DNA of 64,000 nucleotides, taken from Chitinophaga barathri. GTDB taxonomy: Bacteria; Bacteroidota; Bacteroidia; Chitinophagales; Chitinophagaceae. The position numbers and the translations under genes are program-made. This document shows positions 1 through 8,448 of the stretch, piece by piece. The notes under the pieces are model-generated. The model had not been told where the DNA came from. It was given only the letters and a program-made list of their open reading frames with translations, and did not search any database. Position 1 is the stretch's first letter; each line of letters begins with the position of its first letter. Where the stretch lies: NCBI RefSeq assembly GCF_003807585.1, contig NZ_RMBX01000010.1, positions 248,001 through 312,000 of the forward strand. Reading direction: 5' to 3'.

Positions 1-1
1 A

Positions 2-79
2 GAAAAACAAAGAGCTATTGCCAGTAAAGGCGGCAAGGCTTCACATGGCGGTGGACGGAAACCGAGTAAAAACCGCTAG
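2..79 (+). CDS. KGG-motif general stress protein, C-terminal end (partial)
   Basis: Only the last 25 codons are in the window, ending at TAG 77-79. The peptide contains EKQRAIASKGGKASHGGGRK, which matches the KGG repeat of small hydrophilic stress proteins (the YciG/YmdF and con-10 type). These proteins are usually 50-100 residues with one to several such repeats; their biochemical role is unclear. A strong hairpin with a T-run follows directly, so this is the end of its transcript. The start lies outside the window. Confidence 0.7.
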   Translation, partial: EKQRAIASKGGKASHGGGRKPSKNR

Positions 80-93
80 TGTAAAATGCACTT

Positions 94-134
94 AAAAAAG
101 CGTGTATCAATCAAGGTTGGTACGCGCTTTTTTT
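94..134 (+). terminator. Rho-independent terminator after the KGG gene
   Basis: The arm AAAAAAGCGTGTA (94-106) pairs with TACGCGCTTTTTT (121-133) with one G-T pair, around a 14-base loop, followed by a T-run. Confidence 0.75.
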
Positions 135-211
135 GTACACCATAAGTATGAATTAGTGCACGTTTGCGCAACCAAAATCGCCGTACCTTGTTGCCTTATA
201 AATAAAAGATC

Positions 212-1159
212 ATGAAAGCAGTTGCTGTAAAAGAATTTAAAGCTATACCTCAGTTGCTGGACCTTCCGGAGCCCGCCGTGAAAGAAGGTACGCTCAAAAT
301 AAAGATCGCCGCCGCCGGCCTCAATCCTTTCGACTGGAAAACGATAGACGGTATCCTGAAAGATCATATGCCGCATGTGTTCCCGCTGATCATCGGCGCG
401 GATATGGCCGGTGTAGTGGTGGAAACGGGCGCCGGAGTGACGCGTTTCAAAGCCGGGGATAAAGTATATGGCCAGGTACTGCATGCACCTGTAGGAGAAG
501 GTTCTTATGCCGAATATGTGACCGTGCCGGACACCGTCCCCATTACAACAGCCCCTCGGAAAATACCGCTTGCAGACGCCGCGGCCGCGCCCACTGCGGG
601 CATGACCGCCTTGCAGCTGCTTGATAAATCAGGCTTGCAGGAAGGGCAGACGCTGCTGCTGATAGGCGCCACTGGCGGTGTGGGTTCTTTTACCACACAG
701 GTCGCCAGGTCCAGGGGGATTAAGGTCGTTGCCACCATATCCGGAACAGCTGCCGCCGAACGTATCCTATCCCTTGGCGCAACGGAAACCATCGACTATA
801 CCAAAGCACCGGTGGAAGATCAGTTTCCCGGCGGCGCGGACGCATTGATAGACCTGGTGAGCGACAAAGCTGGTTTCGAGCGGATGAGCGCATTGGTCAA
901 ACGCGGCGGCGCGGCGCTTACCACGTTGTTTGTAGCGGACAAAACGAAACTCCAGGAACATGGGCTGCATGGGGGCAACTTTGAGACAAAAAGCACCCCG
1001 GAGTCCCTGGACGAGCTGCGGGAACTGATTGACAGCGGGAAGATCATTGTGCCAATAGACCGGAGGATCACTCCGGAACTGGCATCCGCCGCTATTGCGG
1101 AAAGCCGCGGCAGGAAGAGCCGTGGGAAGACCGTGATCGTGATGAATGAAGGGCTGTAG
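212..1159 (+). CDS. NAD(P)-dependent quinone oxidoreductase-like protein (MDR family)
   Basis: 315 residues, the usual length of zinc-free medium-chain dehydrogenases of the quinone oxidoreductase type. The N-terminal GroES-like domain (about 1-120) has the typical LNPFDWKTIDG and GADMAGVVVETG stretches. The Rossmann nucleotide site is LLIGATGGVGSFTTQVARSRG-like at about 150-170. No zinc-binding cysteine cluster is seen, as expected for this branch. It would reduce quinones or other activated carbonyls with NAD(P)H in the cytoplasm; the true substrate cannot be told. The gene stands alone, between a terminator at 94-134 and one at 1198-1245. A weak Bacteroidota promoter (TTTG at 163-166 and TACCTTG at 184-190) lies upstream. 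The ATG at 212 is the first in frame. Confidence 0.85.
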   Translation: MKAVAVKEFKAIPQLLDLPEPAVKEGTLKIKIAAAGLNPFDWKTIDGILKDHMPHVFPLIIGADMAGVVVETGAGVTRFKAGDKVYGQVLHAPVGEGSYAEYVTVPDTVPITTAPRKIPLADAAAAPTAGMTALQLLDKSGLQEGQTLLLIGATGGVGSFTTQVARSRGIKVVATISGTAAAERILSLGATETIDYTKAPVEDQFPGGADALIDLVSDKAGFERMSALVKRGGAALTTLFVADKTKLQEHGLHGGNFETKSTPESLDELRELIDSGKIIVPIDRRITPELASAAIAESRGRKSRGKTVIVMNEGL

Positions 1160-1197
1160 CAAAAATTTATGGCTCCGGATCAAGGAGTCTGAAGATC

Positions 1198-1245
1198 AAA
1201 AGGTGTTAACGTGTATGTTTGAAAAACAGCGTGTTAACACCTTTT
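1198..1245. terminator. Bidirectional terminator
   Basis: A perfect 13-base stem, AAAAGGTGTTAAC (1198-1210) against GTTAACACCTTTT (1233-1245), lies between two convergent genes and has A/T runs on both sides, so it can serve both strands. Confidence 0.85.
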
Positions 1246-1260
1246 GTGTAAATACGGATA

Positions 1261-1611
1261 TTAACCCTTTAATTCCTCCCGGAGCTTCTTAGGTAAACCG
1301 GCCACCACGAGATCGTAGGATTTGCGGGTCCATTCCAGGAGCAGTTTGTCCGGGATGGAGCCGTCGAAAGTGACGGTGTTCCAGTGTTTTTTATTCATGT
1401 GGTAACCGGGTGTTACCCCTTCGTACCTTTCCCGCAGCTCCACGGCTTCGTCCGGGTCACATTTCAGGTTTACGCTTTCAAAAGCATCCACGTCCAGCAA
1501 AGCGAACAATTTCCCTTTTACATAAAAAACGAGCGTCTGCTCCCCGAACGGGAAACCTTCCTCCGTACCGGGCAGGGAAAGGCAGTATTGCATGTATTTA
1601 TCCAGGTTCAT
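1261..1611 (-). CDS. MmcQ/YjbR family protein
   Basis: 116 residues, typical for the MmcQ/YjbR family (a CyaY-like fold named as DNA-binding). Family marks are the start MNLDKYMQYCLSLPGTEEGFPFGEQT, the central FALLD strand, and the YHMNKKHWNTV motif near residue 71. The molecular role of the family is poorly known. The gene starts only 6 bases after the VOC-family gene on the same strand, so the two are very likely co-transcribed and end at the hairpin at 1198-1245. Confidence 0.85.
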   Translation of the reverse strand: MNLDKYMQYCLSLPGTEEGFPFGEQTLVFYVKGKLFALLDVDAFESVNLKCDPDEAVELRERYEGVTPGYHMNKKHWNTVTFDGSIPDKLLLEWTRKSYDLVVAGLPKKLREELKG

Positions 1612-1617
1612 AATGAG

Positions 1618-1986
1618 TTATTGAAGTTTAGATACTACAAAGCGGAAACCATCAGGATCCGCAAAGGTCGTTCCGTTATTGTTCCAGTAGGGATTTTTGG
1701 CCGGAAGTTCCGGAGCGCCGGTTTTCCGTACTTTTTCAACCAAAGCCGGGTATTGCTCCTCCGGTACGTAAAATACCAGCAGATCATCTTCGTCCGGGTG
1801 ATGCTGTGGTGCCCCGGGGGACATGGTAAATTCCAGGTGCCAGTTTTCCCCGGGGATGCCGAGGAACACGCCATCGTATTCCTGGTGGTTTTCGAAGGAA
1901 CCGAGTACTTCCAGGCCCAGGCTGTCCTGGTAAAAGGCGGTGATCTTTTGTAAGTTGGTTGTATGTCGGGCTACACGTAATCTCAT
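1618..1986 (-). CDS. VOC (glyoxalase/bleomycin resistance) family protein
   Basis: 122 residues forming one vicinal-oxygen-chelate module with two beta-alpha-beta-beta-beta halves. Candidate metal ligands are His8 (RHTTNL), the HLEFT stretch near residue 50 and the C-terminal TTFADPDGFRFV. Such proteins range from glyoxalases and dioxygenases to drug-binding proteins, so the substrate cannot be assigned. It is the first gene of a pair with the MmcQ-like gene (6 bases apart). Confidence 0.82.
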   Translation of the reverse strand: MRLRVARHTTNLQKITAFYQDSLGLEVLGSFENHQEYDGVFLGIPGENWHLEFTMSPGAPQHHPDEDDLLVFYVPEEQYPALVEKVRKTGAPELPAKNPYWNNNGTTFADPDGFRFVVSKLQ

Positions 1987-2154
1987 ATCAATATATTTTC
2001 TCTAAATTATTGAATTTCAAAAGGAGGGGAGCTATTACCCGGAAATTTATCAAAGGAACATTAACAGATTGATTGATAAACGGGATGACTGACTATCTGA
2101 CATTTGATATTTAATTGTAGATAGCGCCTCGAGAGGCCCTGTTTATCTCAAGTT

Positions 2155-2706
2155 TTAATCCGAGTATTTCTTATAAAATGACTTATAACCAAATAGATAC
2201 GCAATTGGCGCAACCAGTGAAAAAATGAGTTTTTGGACGGGAAATGAAGGTTTGGACATACGAAATACGTTGGAAAAGTAGTTGGCCGTCAATGCTGTTT
2301 GCAGGAAGGGTGGCCGGCCTGCACTGTTGGTTTTTCCGTCTGCGGCGAGGCCGGTGATCTGCTCGAAGAACTGTTCCATGTTCAGGGCGGGCCGTACTTT
2401 CCAGTTGATCTGTGCGGGCTGGGGCCCGGCATTCCACATGGCGTGGGGTGTATTGGTGGGAATATGGAGGGTGTCGCCGGCTTTGCAGATCTTTACCTGG
2501 CCGTTGATCTTCACGTGCATTTCGCCTGATTCTATGATAAAATCCTCATCCTGGCCGGGATGGTAATGAAGCGGCGGTTCTTTGGAGCCGGCTTTGTAAC
2601 GTGATTGCATTTCAAGGAGTTGGCCATCGGTATCAGCGGCTGTTTGCAGGAAAGTGATGGTTTGGCCGTTTACCGGGTTCGTGATGGTTTTGTTTGCGTA
2701 TGCCAT
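2155..2706 (-). CDS. Cupin domain protein
   Basis: 183 residues. A cupin_2 barrel covers about 30-105 with the metal site HYHPGQDEDF (His47, His49, Glu54) and the distal His88 in NTPHAMW. The C-terminal 80 residues include a hydrophobic stretch (LIFSLVAPIAYLFGY, near 160-175) that may touch the membrane. Small cupins act as dioxygenases, isomerases or ligand sensors; nothing here fixes which. It stands alone, with a long non-coding stretch upstream (2707-3302). Confidence 0.8.
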   Translation of the reverse strand: MAYANKTITNPVNGQTITFLQTAADTDGQLLEMQSRYKAGSKEPPLHYHPGQDEDFIIESGEMHVKINGQVKICKAGDTLHIPTNTPHAMWNAGPQPAQINWKVRPALNMEQFFEQITGLAADGKTNSAGRPPFLQTALTANYFSNVFRMSKPSFPVQKLIFSLVAPIAYLFGYKSFYKKYSD

Positions 2707-3178
2707 GGCTTGATGGGGAATTTTATAATAAAGTTGTCGATTATTTTCTGTTTTGGGGAATGAAAATCAGTTTAATAATCTATACCGGGGAGTTACTACA
2801 GGAAGCGAGTTGAACTGTAGACTGGATTCACGCAGGGCAATCCTGGAAGACAATATGAGACAACGGGCAGCTGAGTCTTGGGAGGTTAGATAAGTATCGT
2901 CGCAAAGGGGATTCCGCTGTTACAGAAGCAATATTTGAGTTTAATAGGATTTACAGTAGGTCTATAAGCAGGGTAGCTTACCAATAATTTTATTTAACAT
3001 AATGTAAATTATGAATTGATATTGTAGCGATAAAATAGAGAGGAAACCCTTGCCAGATCAGACTTTTTGATGATTTATGATGATGGATAATTCTACGCAT
3101 ATTCCGGGTTTATGAAGCGTTGACCAGATTCTATACGGGATGTTTAGGATGTGAAGGTTGCGGGCTCAGTATAGCTGA
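2707..3178. other. Non-coding stretch, no gene recognised
   Basis: About 470 bases between the cupin gene and the 11-base repeat array. Short stretches read open, but I see no start, signal peptide or family similarity, and no tRNA or RNA-gene signature. It must hold the cupin promoter; I found no clean TAnnTTTG on the minus strand. It could contain remains of a decayed gene. Confidence 0.4.
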
Positions 3179-3229
3179 AGCATATCAAAAGCATATCAAG
3201 AGCATACCAAAAGCATATCAAAAGCATAC
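3179..3229. repeat. 11-base tandem array A (unit AGCATATCAAA)
   Basis: Four full units and one partial, each exactly 11 bases: AGCATATCAAA, AGCATATCAAG, AGCATACCAAA, AGCATATCAAA, AGCATAC. It lies about 75 bases beyond the stop of the serine hydrolase gene (minus strand). It shares its period, but not its sequence, with the arrays near 28123, 28721 and 56091. Confidence 0.9.
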
Positions 3230-3302
3230 TTACCCCGACCCGCTGCCATTATGATCTTCTTTTTAAGTAAAAATGTCAGGCTTTTCTTGGCGTATTCCAC
3301 CC

Positions 3303-5630
3303 TTATTGCCCCTTACTCAATCCCTCGGCCTTCCCCGAATTCAGCTCCGTCAACATCAGATCCGTCATGTCAAACCGTGGAAAATCACCTGTATTATTCA
3401 GCAAAATGATCAGGCTCCCGTTGTCCGGCTGCCTGGCGAACATGGTGTAAAATCCTAAATCTGTGCCAGGATGATACACGATCCGGTGTGCCGCCCCGGT
3501 CACTTTGAACAGGCGCCGGTCGATCATCCAGCCATAGCCATATGACGCGTCCCAATCCGTGTATTCCGCGCGCGGTTTGGTTAATTCGGTCATTTGGGCT
3601 TCGGGAAGCAATACGTTGCCGGCCAGGGCATTATCCCACTTCAAAAGATCGGCGGCTGTTGAGGTAATACCGCCGGCGCCCAGCGTATTACCGGTATTAT
3701 AGGCCGGTTCCGGGCCTTCGTAGAGATAACCAATGGCTTTCGTATTAACGGCCGGCGTATCTGTGCCTGCATAGGTATCTTTCATGCCCACGGGCATAAA
3801 AATGCGCTCTTTCAGCAATGCCGGGAAGGTTTTCCCGGTAACCGTTTCCGCAATAAGCGCCAGCAGCAAATAGCCTGAATTGCTATACCGGAATTGCGTC
3901 CCCGGGGGAAATTCGGTGGAGTCGCTGCAGAACCTGGTAACCAGCTCTTTCAGTGAAAACGACCGGTGCATGATCTGTGAAAGATATTCATTGTTCGCTG
4001 TGTAATTGGGAATGCCGGACTGGTGGCTCAACAATTGTTCAATTGTCACCTGTCCGTTGATATAACCCGACAGGAACTTGCCAATGGAATCCTTCAACGA
4101 TAGTTTCCCTTCCTGCGCCAGCTGCAGGATCACCATGGCTGTAAAGGGCTTGGACAGCGAACCGATCCTGTACCGGGTGTTGCTGTCTGCCGTAATGTGC
4201 CGGTCTTTATCCGCATACCCGTAACTTTTGCTAAGGATGACGTTATTCCCGGTTTTAATCAGGGCGGTGCCGTTGAACTGCCCGTTCCGGTGATAAAAAC
4301 TGAGCATCGAATCAATCCGGACAGATACATCCGGTGGCAATTGCCGGAGCTGTTCCGCAGCGCGTTTTTTCAGGTTATTGCTTTCATTCCTGGTTTTCAG
4401 CATAGCTGCTACGGCCTCGGCGTCAAAATCCGGGACAATGATCGTGTTGCGGCGCCAGAATTCGGCTTCCTGCGGTGTGTTCTGAAATTCGATCAGTTTA
4501 TTCCTGCCCAGGTGTTTCCCTTCGGACGAAGGTTCCGCCCGGGTGGTATCCACCGAAGTGATGATATAATCCACCCGGCTGTTGGTTGTGAAGTCGTATT
4601 GTTTCTTTTTGCTCCTGAAATTCATGGAAGTAAGGCTTACCACGTGCGACAACACCCAGCGGTCCCCTACTTTCTGGTATTCCACTTTTGCCCCGTCCCG
4701 GAGCGTCTGAATATGGATGCTCAAAACACTCATCATGGCTTTGGTAGCCCCATCACCATAACTGTTGTAGGTTATTCCGGCAGGGCTCAGCGCATAGTCG
4801 AAGTCCAGGAAAACGAGATCATCTGTGCTGATGTACAGCCTGCCGCGGTATAAAGATTTTTTCAGGCCTTCCCGCTGATCAAACCGGATCTCGTAGGCGG
4901 GGATACCTTTGTAATCCACCACACCACGGATCGTAAAACGGTGGTTGCGAAGGCCTTCTTCGCTGAATACCGGATTGTCGGCAATACCTTTTACAATATC
5001 GTAATCAAACAGGTTGGAAGGTTTCATCCCCAGGTCAAACCCATGTGATGCCTTTTCGTCCCGGATGTGTCTCATCTGTATGAGATATAGTTCATTCTCT
5101 TTTTTATCGGCGTAGCCGCGGTTATAGATATCAAAAACGGCTTCGGACAATTGCATGTAATCCTGGTCGCGGGTAGAGGTATTGCGGTAAAAGCCCCGTA
5201 GCTGGTGCGGTTTTGTAATATAATTATCGGGTATCTTCCGGATGGCTGCCTGTATGAGTTTTACCGGGTCCCGGGCGGTGATCACGACTTCCTTCAGCGC
5301 CATGCTCGCGGGTTCCAGTGTGATGTTCAGGGGCGTACCGGCATCCAGGCCCGCCAGCGGCAGGTATTTTACGGCATACCCCAGGCTGGATATCCGCAGC
5401 GTATCATTGACGGATATCCGGGATATGACCAGCTGGAAATCGCCCAGGCCGTTGCTGATGGTGCCTGTTCCTGTTCTGTTGATGGTAATGCCGGCGCCTG
5501 AGACCGGCGTTTGGCCGTTGCCGCTGGTGATGCGGCCCCTGATCTCCACGGGAGATTGTGCATAAAGCGACGGTGCGAGCAAACAAAACAATACAAATAC
5601 AAGAATAAAGGAATAGTACTTTAAAAGCAT
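3303..5630 (-). CDS. Secreted serine hydrolase (class C beta-lactamase type) with N-terminal carboxypeptidase-regulatory domain
   Basis: 775 residues. A signal peptide ends near SLYAQ (25). Next is a CarboxypepD_reg-like beta-sandwich (about 28-112), then a middle region of unknown family, then a serine beta-lactamase/penicillin-binding domain (about 430-770). The catalytic set is visible: SLSK near 490 (SxxK), YSN near 582 (YxN), and HPG near 720 in place of the KTG box. Family members include D-aminopeptidases, esterases and D,D-peptidases, and are usually not drug-resistance enzymes. The regulatory domain is common at the start of Bacteroidota outer-membrane and secreted proteins, so a periplasmic or surface location is likely. 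The gene appears to be monocistronic. Confidence 0.85.
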   Translation of the reverse strand: MLLKYYSFILVFVLFCLLAPSLYAQSPVEIRGRITSGNGQTPVSGAGITINRTGTGTISNGLGDFQLVISRISVNDTLRISSLGYAVKYLPLAGLDAGTPLNITLEPASMALKEVVITARDPVKLIQAAIRKIPDNYITKPHQLRGFYRNTSTRDQDYMQLSEAVFDIYNRGYADKKENELYLIQMRHIRDEKASHGFDLGMKPSNLFDYDIVKGIADNPVFSEEGLRNHRFTIRGVVDYKGIPAYEIRFDQREGLKKSLYRGRLYISTDDLVFLDFDYALSPAGITYNSYGDGATKAMMSVLSIHIQTLRDGAKVEYQKVGDRWVLSHVVSLTSMNFRSKKKQYDFTTNSRVDYIITSVDTTRAEPSSEGKHLGRNKLIEFQNTPQEAEFWRRNTIIVPDFDAEAVAAMLKTRNESNNLKKRAAEQLRQLPPDVSVRIDSMLSFYHRNGQFNGTALIKTGNNVILSKSYGYADKDRHITADSNTRYRIGSLSKPFTAMVILQLAQEGKLSLKDSIGKFLSGYINGQVTIEQLLSHQSGIPNYTANNEYLSQIMHRSFSLKELVTRFCSDSTEFPPGTQFRYSNSGYLLLALIAETVTGKTFPALLKERIFMPVGMKDTYAGTDTPAVNTKAIGYLYEGPEPAYNTGNTLGAGGITSTAADLLKWDNALAGNVLLPEAQMTELTKPRAEYTDWDASYGYGWMIDRRLFKVTGAAHRIVYHPGTDLGFYTMFARQPDNGSLIILLNNTGDFPRFDMTDLMLTELNSGKAEGLSKGQ

Positions 5631-5762
5631 GGTATAGATCTAAAGGGTCAAAAAACGGTGATAGTATCCGCCGCTAAAATATAGATACGCCTCCTAACCT
5701 GCTCACGGCCTGCTGTTAAAAATTATATAATAAAAAAAGCCACCCGGCAGGATGACTATCAT

Positions 5763-5796
5763 AAAAAAAACAGCCACCCGAATCCGGATGGCTGTT
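5763..5796 (-). terminator. Terminator of the upstream minus-strand desaturase gene
   Basis: AACAGCC (5769-5775) pairs with GGCTGTT (5790-5796), extended inward by further pairs; read on the minus strand the stem is followed by a run of T (A-run 5763-5770 on plus). It sits 24 bases past the desaturase stop. Confidence 0.8.
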
Positions 5797-5819
5797 CTAA
5801 TTCCTTTATAAAACCTGCC

Positions 5820-6599
5820 TTAAGCAGCCTGTTTCACTTTCTTCGGCGCCTTGATCTTGGCGGTTGCGGACTCGCGGAGTTTGATGATCCCCACCCAGTG
5901 CATGGCTTTCATTACCGGGTAAGTCGGGTCGAATTCGTACCATTTTTTGGCAAAGTTCGCGCTGTCTTTATGCTTGTGGTGATTGTTCTGGAACAGTTCA
6001 CCCAGCAAAAAGATACCCCAGGGCTCCGAGTTACGGGAATGATCGCCGTTGTCGAAGTTGCTGTAGCCGTATTTGTGACCGCACCAGTTCACTACCGCGC
6101 CCTGTACGGGGCCTACCAGGAAATGGATCGGCAGCAGCAGCCACCACCATAAGCTGGGCGCAAATACCGCGTAAAACGCCACATAAATACCGATCCATGT
6201 AAAACGCGTCCAGCGGGAATCACCGAATTTGTCCATCGCGTCCCAGGTGGGCAGCGGGTCTTTGGTGAATTGCGCGTCGGGTACACGGGTGCCGGTTACA
6301 AAACCTGCGTAGATCTCGCGGGTATGCGTCATCATATGCCACACGTCTTTGAAGAAATGCGGTGAATGCGGGTCGTGTTCAGTATCGCTGTACTCATGGT
6401 GCATGCGGTGCATAACGCCATAAGCTCTGGGAATCAGATAAGAGGAACCCTGGAAAAACCAGGTGCAGAAATAAAACACACGCTCCCATCCTTTGCTTGT
6501 GTCATACATTTGGTGAGATGCATATCTATGCAGGAAAAATGTATGAAAGAACAAAGAGAGGAACCAGTGTGAAAAGAAGAATATCAGGATCGCTACCAT
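5820..6599 (-). CDS. Fatty acid (acyl-CoA/acyl-lipid) desaturase
   Basis: 259 residues, a membrane di-iron desaturase of the delta-9 type. All three histidine boxes are present: HRYASH (24-29), HRMHH within the GVMHRMHHEYSD stretch, and NNHHKH. Hydrophobic segments at the N-terminus and centre fit four transmembrane helices. It would introduce a double bond into membrane fatty acyl chains, using molecular oxygen and an electron donor not found nearby. The C-terminus is lysine-rich (KIKAPKKVKQ). A perfect Bacteroidota -7 element lies on the minus strand at 6637-6644 and a terminator at 5763-5796, so it is a single-gene unit. Confidence 0.9.
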   Translation of the reverse strand: MVAILIFFFSHWFLSLFFHTFFLHRYASHQMYDTSKGWERVFYFCTWFFQGSSYLIPRAYGVMHRMHHEYSDTEHDPHSPHFFKDVWHMMTHTREIYAGFVTGTRVPDAQFTKDPLPTWDAMDKFGDSRWTRFTWIGIYVAFYAVFAPSLWWWLLLPIHFLVGPVQGAVVNWCGHKYGYSNFDNGDHSRNSEPWGIFLLGELFQNNHHKHKDSANFAKKWYEFDPTYPVMKAMHWVGIIKLRESATAKIKAPKKVKQAA

Positions 6600-6636
6600 G
6601 TTATACCACTCGTTAAATAGATGAGAAAATGAACCG

Positions 6637-6644
6637 CAAAGGTA
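6637..6644 (-). promoter_or_regulatory. Bacteroidota -7 element (TACCTTTG) for the desaturase
   Basis: Exact match to TAnnTTTG on the minus strand, 37 bases from the desaturase ATG. I see no clear TTTG at -33. Confidence 0.5.
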
Positions 6645-6723
6645 ACTTAAAAATTTTCTTTCCCGCAGAATTTAACGCCATGTTAATGAATATATTAATA
6701 TCTGATATGATACATAACAGCCC

Positions 6724-8334
6724 CTACTCTATTCTCACCCGCCTTAATTCCAGCAAATTCAGGCCATTGCTGGTCAGGCCCGTCACATTCGGCTGCCGGA
6801 AACGTACGGAAATATCGTAAAACAACGGTACCACGGGCGCATCTTTTATCACCATCTGGTCCATTTCCTGGTACAGCCGGTACCGGGTGGAATCATTCGT
6901 TTCCAGCAGGGCTTTTTCGTAAAGCCTGTCGAAAGCGGGGTTATTGTAACGGGTATAGTTGGGCGGAGCCGGGTTTTTGCTGTAAAACATCGCCAGGTAA
7001 CTCTCGGCATCGGGATAATCGGCTATCCAGCTGGCGCGGAAAAACGGTACGGCGGACTTGGCCACCTGGTCCATCAGGGTGCCTTTCTGGATCACCTCCA
7101 CCTCTACCTGTATGCCCACGTCCTGCAACTGGTGAGCCACGTAATTGGCCAGGTCCGCATAAATAGGAATGGACACGAGCCTGATCGGCGGCAGCCCTTT
7201 CCCGTTCGGGTAACCGGCTTCTTTCAGCAATTGTCTTGCTAAAGGGATATTGTAATGATATCCTTTAACGACTGCTGTATCAAAGGAAGGCAAACCCGCG
7301 GGCACAAAGCCCGATGTGGCGGGAATGCCGATGCTGTTGCGCAGGTAGGTCATCATTTTCGTACGGTCGAAGCCGTAGTTGATCGCCTGGCGTATACGGA
7401 TATCCTGTAAGGGTGAGCCTTTCACGCCAGGTTTGTCCGGGTCCATCACGATCCCGAAATACTCGGTGTTCAGGTAAGGCGCTGTCACCAGCGCTATCTT
7501 TCCTTCCCATTCTTTTTTCAGTTGCCCTTGTTTGGTAAGCACTTCGTCTTTGAAAGACGTTTCGATATCGTTCACAAAATCCAGCTGGCCCTGGCGAAAC
7601 AGCAGGAACTCCGTGCCCTTGCTGTCCACAAAACTCACTTTCACCGCATCCAGGTAAGGAAGCGGCCGGCCCTGTCCGTCTTTTTCAAAGTAATGCGGGT
7701 TTTTATGCAGTATCAGCGCCTGGCCTTCGTCCCAGTAATGGAAAATAAAAGGCCCGGTGCCCACCGGGTGTTTGCGGAAATCTTTCCCGTATTTTTCCAC
7801 TACCTCATGCGGCACTACGGAGCAGTACTGCATGCTCAGGATGCCCATGATGGGATGGAACGGTTGCAGCAGCCTGAGCTGGAAAGTAGTATCGTCCAGT
7901 GCCGTGAAACCTTTTTCAGGGTCCAGCTTGTCGTTGAATATCCAGGCGCCGGGCGAAGCGGTGGCCGGTTCCATCACGCGGCGGAAACTATACACCACAT
8001 CGGCGGCGGTCATCTTGCGGCCTTTACCACCGGGGAACGCCTCATGGTCATGAAAAAACACATCGTTCCTTAAATGAAAAGTATAAGTAAGCCTGTCCGC
8101 GGATACCTCCCAGCTTGTTGCAAGCGAAGGCCGGATATTCAGCAGGCTGTCCGGCTCCACCAGCGTGTTGTAGAGCTGGCGCACCGCCCACATAATCGCC
8201 TGGTTCTTGGCAAATGCGGGATCCAGCGAAGGAATGCCTTCCTGCTGGTTGTAGCGGAACACCATCTTTTGCCGGGTGCTGCGCTGGCCGCAGGCAAGCA
8301 GGAGAATTGAAAATAAAACGGCTAAGTATCTCAT
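6724..8334 (-). CDS. Peptide ABC transporter substrate-binding lipoprotein (SBP family 5)
   Basis: 536 residues, normal for OppA/DppA-type binding proteins. A lipoprotein signal peptide ends in LLLAC (Cys15). Family features follow: LDPAFAKNQAIMWAVRQLYN, SLATSWEVSADRLTYTFHLR, a region TAADVVYSFRRVM, and a PVGTGPFIFHYW motif. It should bind oligopeptides or similar solutes and hand them to an ABC permease. No permease or ATPase gene is adjacent. The nearest permease of the same class is at 14637-15695, over 6 kb away in another operon, so the partner is uncertain. Confidence 0.9.
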   Translation of the reverse strand: MRYLAVLFSILLLACGQRSTRQKMVFRYNQQEGIPSLDPAFAKNQAIMWAVRQLYNTLVEPDSLLNIRPSLATSWEVSADRLTYTFHLRNDVFFHDHEAFPGGKGRKMTAADVVYSFRRVMEPATASPGAWIFNDKLDPEKGFTALDDTTFQLRLLQPFHPIMGILSMQYCSVVPHEVVEKYGKDFRKHPVGTGPFIFHYWDEGQALILHKNPHYFEKDGQGRPLPYLDAVKVSFVDSKGTEFLLFRQGQLDFVNDIETSFKDEVLTKQGQLKKEWEGKIALVTAPYLNTEYFGIVMDPDKPGVKGSPLQDIRIRQAINYGFDRTKMMTYLRNSIGIPATSGFVPAGLPSFDTAVVKGYHYNIPLARQLLKEAGYPNGKGLPPIRLVSIPIYADLANYVAHQLQDVGIQVEVEVIQKGTLMDQVAKSAVPFFRASWIADYPDAESYLAMFYSKNPAPPNYTRYNNPAFDRLYEKALLETNDSTRYRLYQEMDQMVIKDAPVVPLFYDISVRFRQPNVTGLTSNGLNLLELRRVRIE

Positions 8335-8448
8335 AAAGCGGCTTTAAGGTAACATGAAATTGCTGGAAAGTCAAATCCGCCACCGGTCAAAAAAGCCGCC
8401 GCGTTTTGCCACAATTAAAATATATTGCTTCACAAATCTGAACCTTTA

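Noticed and set aside
3179..3229. The 11-base arrays considered as CRISPR
   Set aside because: Units are 11 bases with no spacers and no cas genes in the window.
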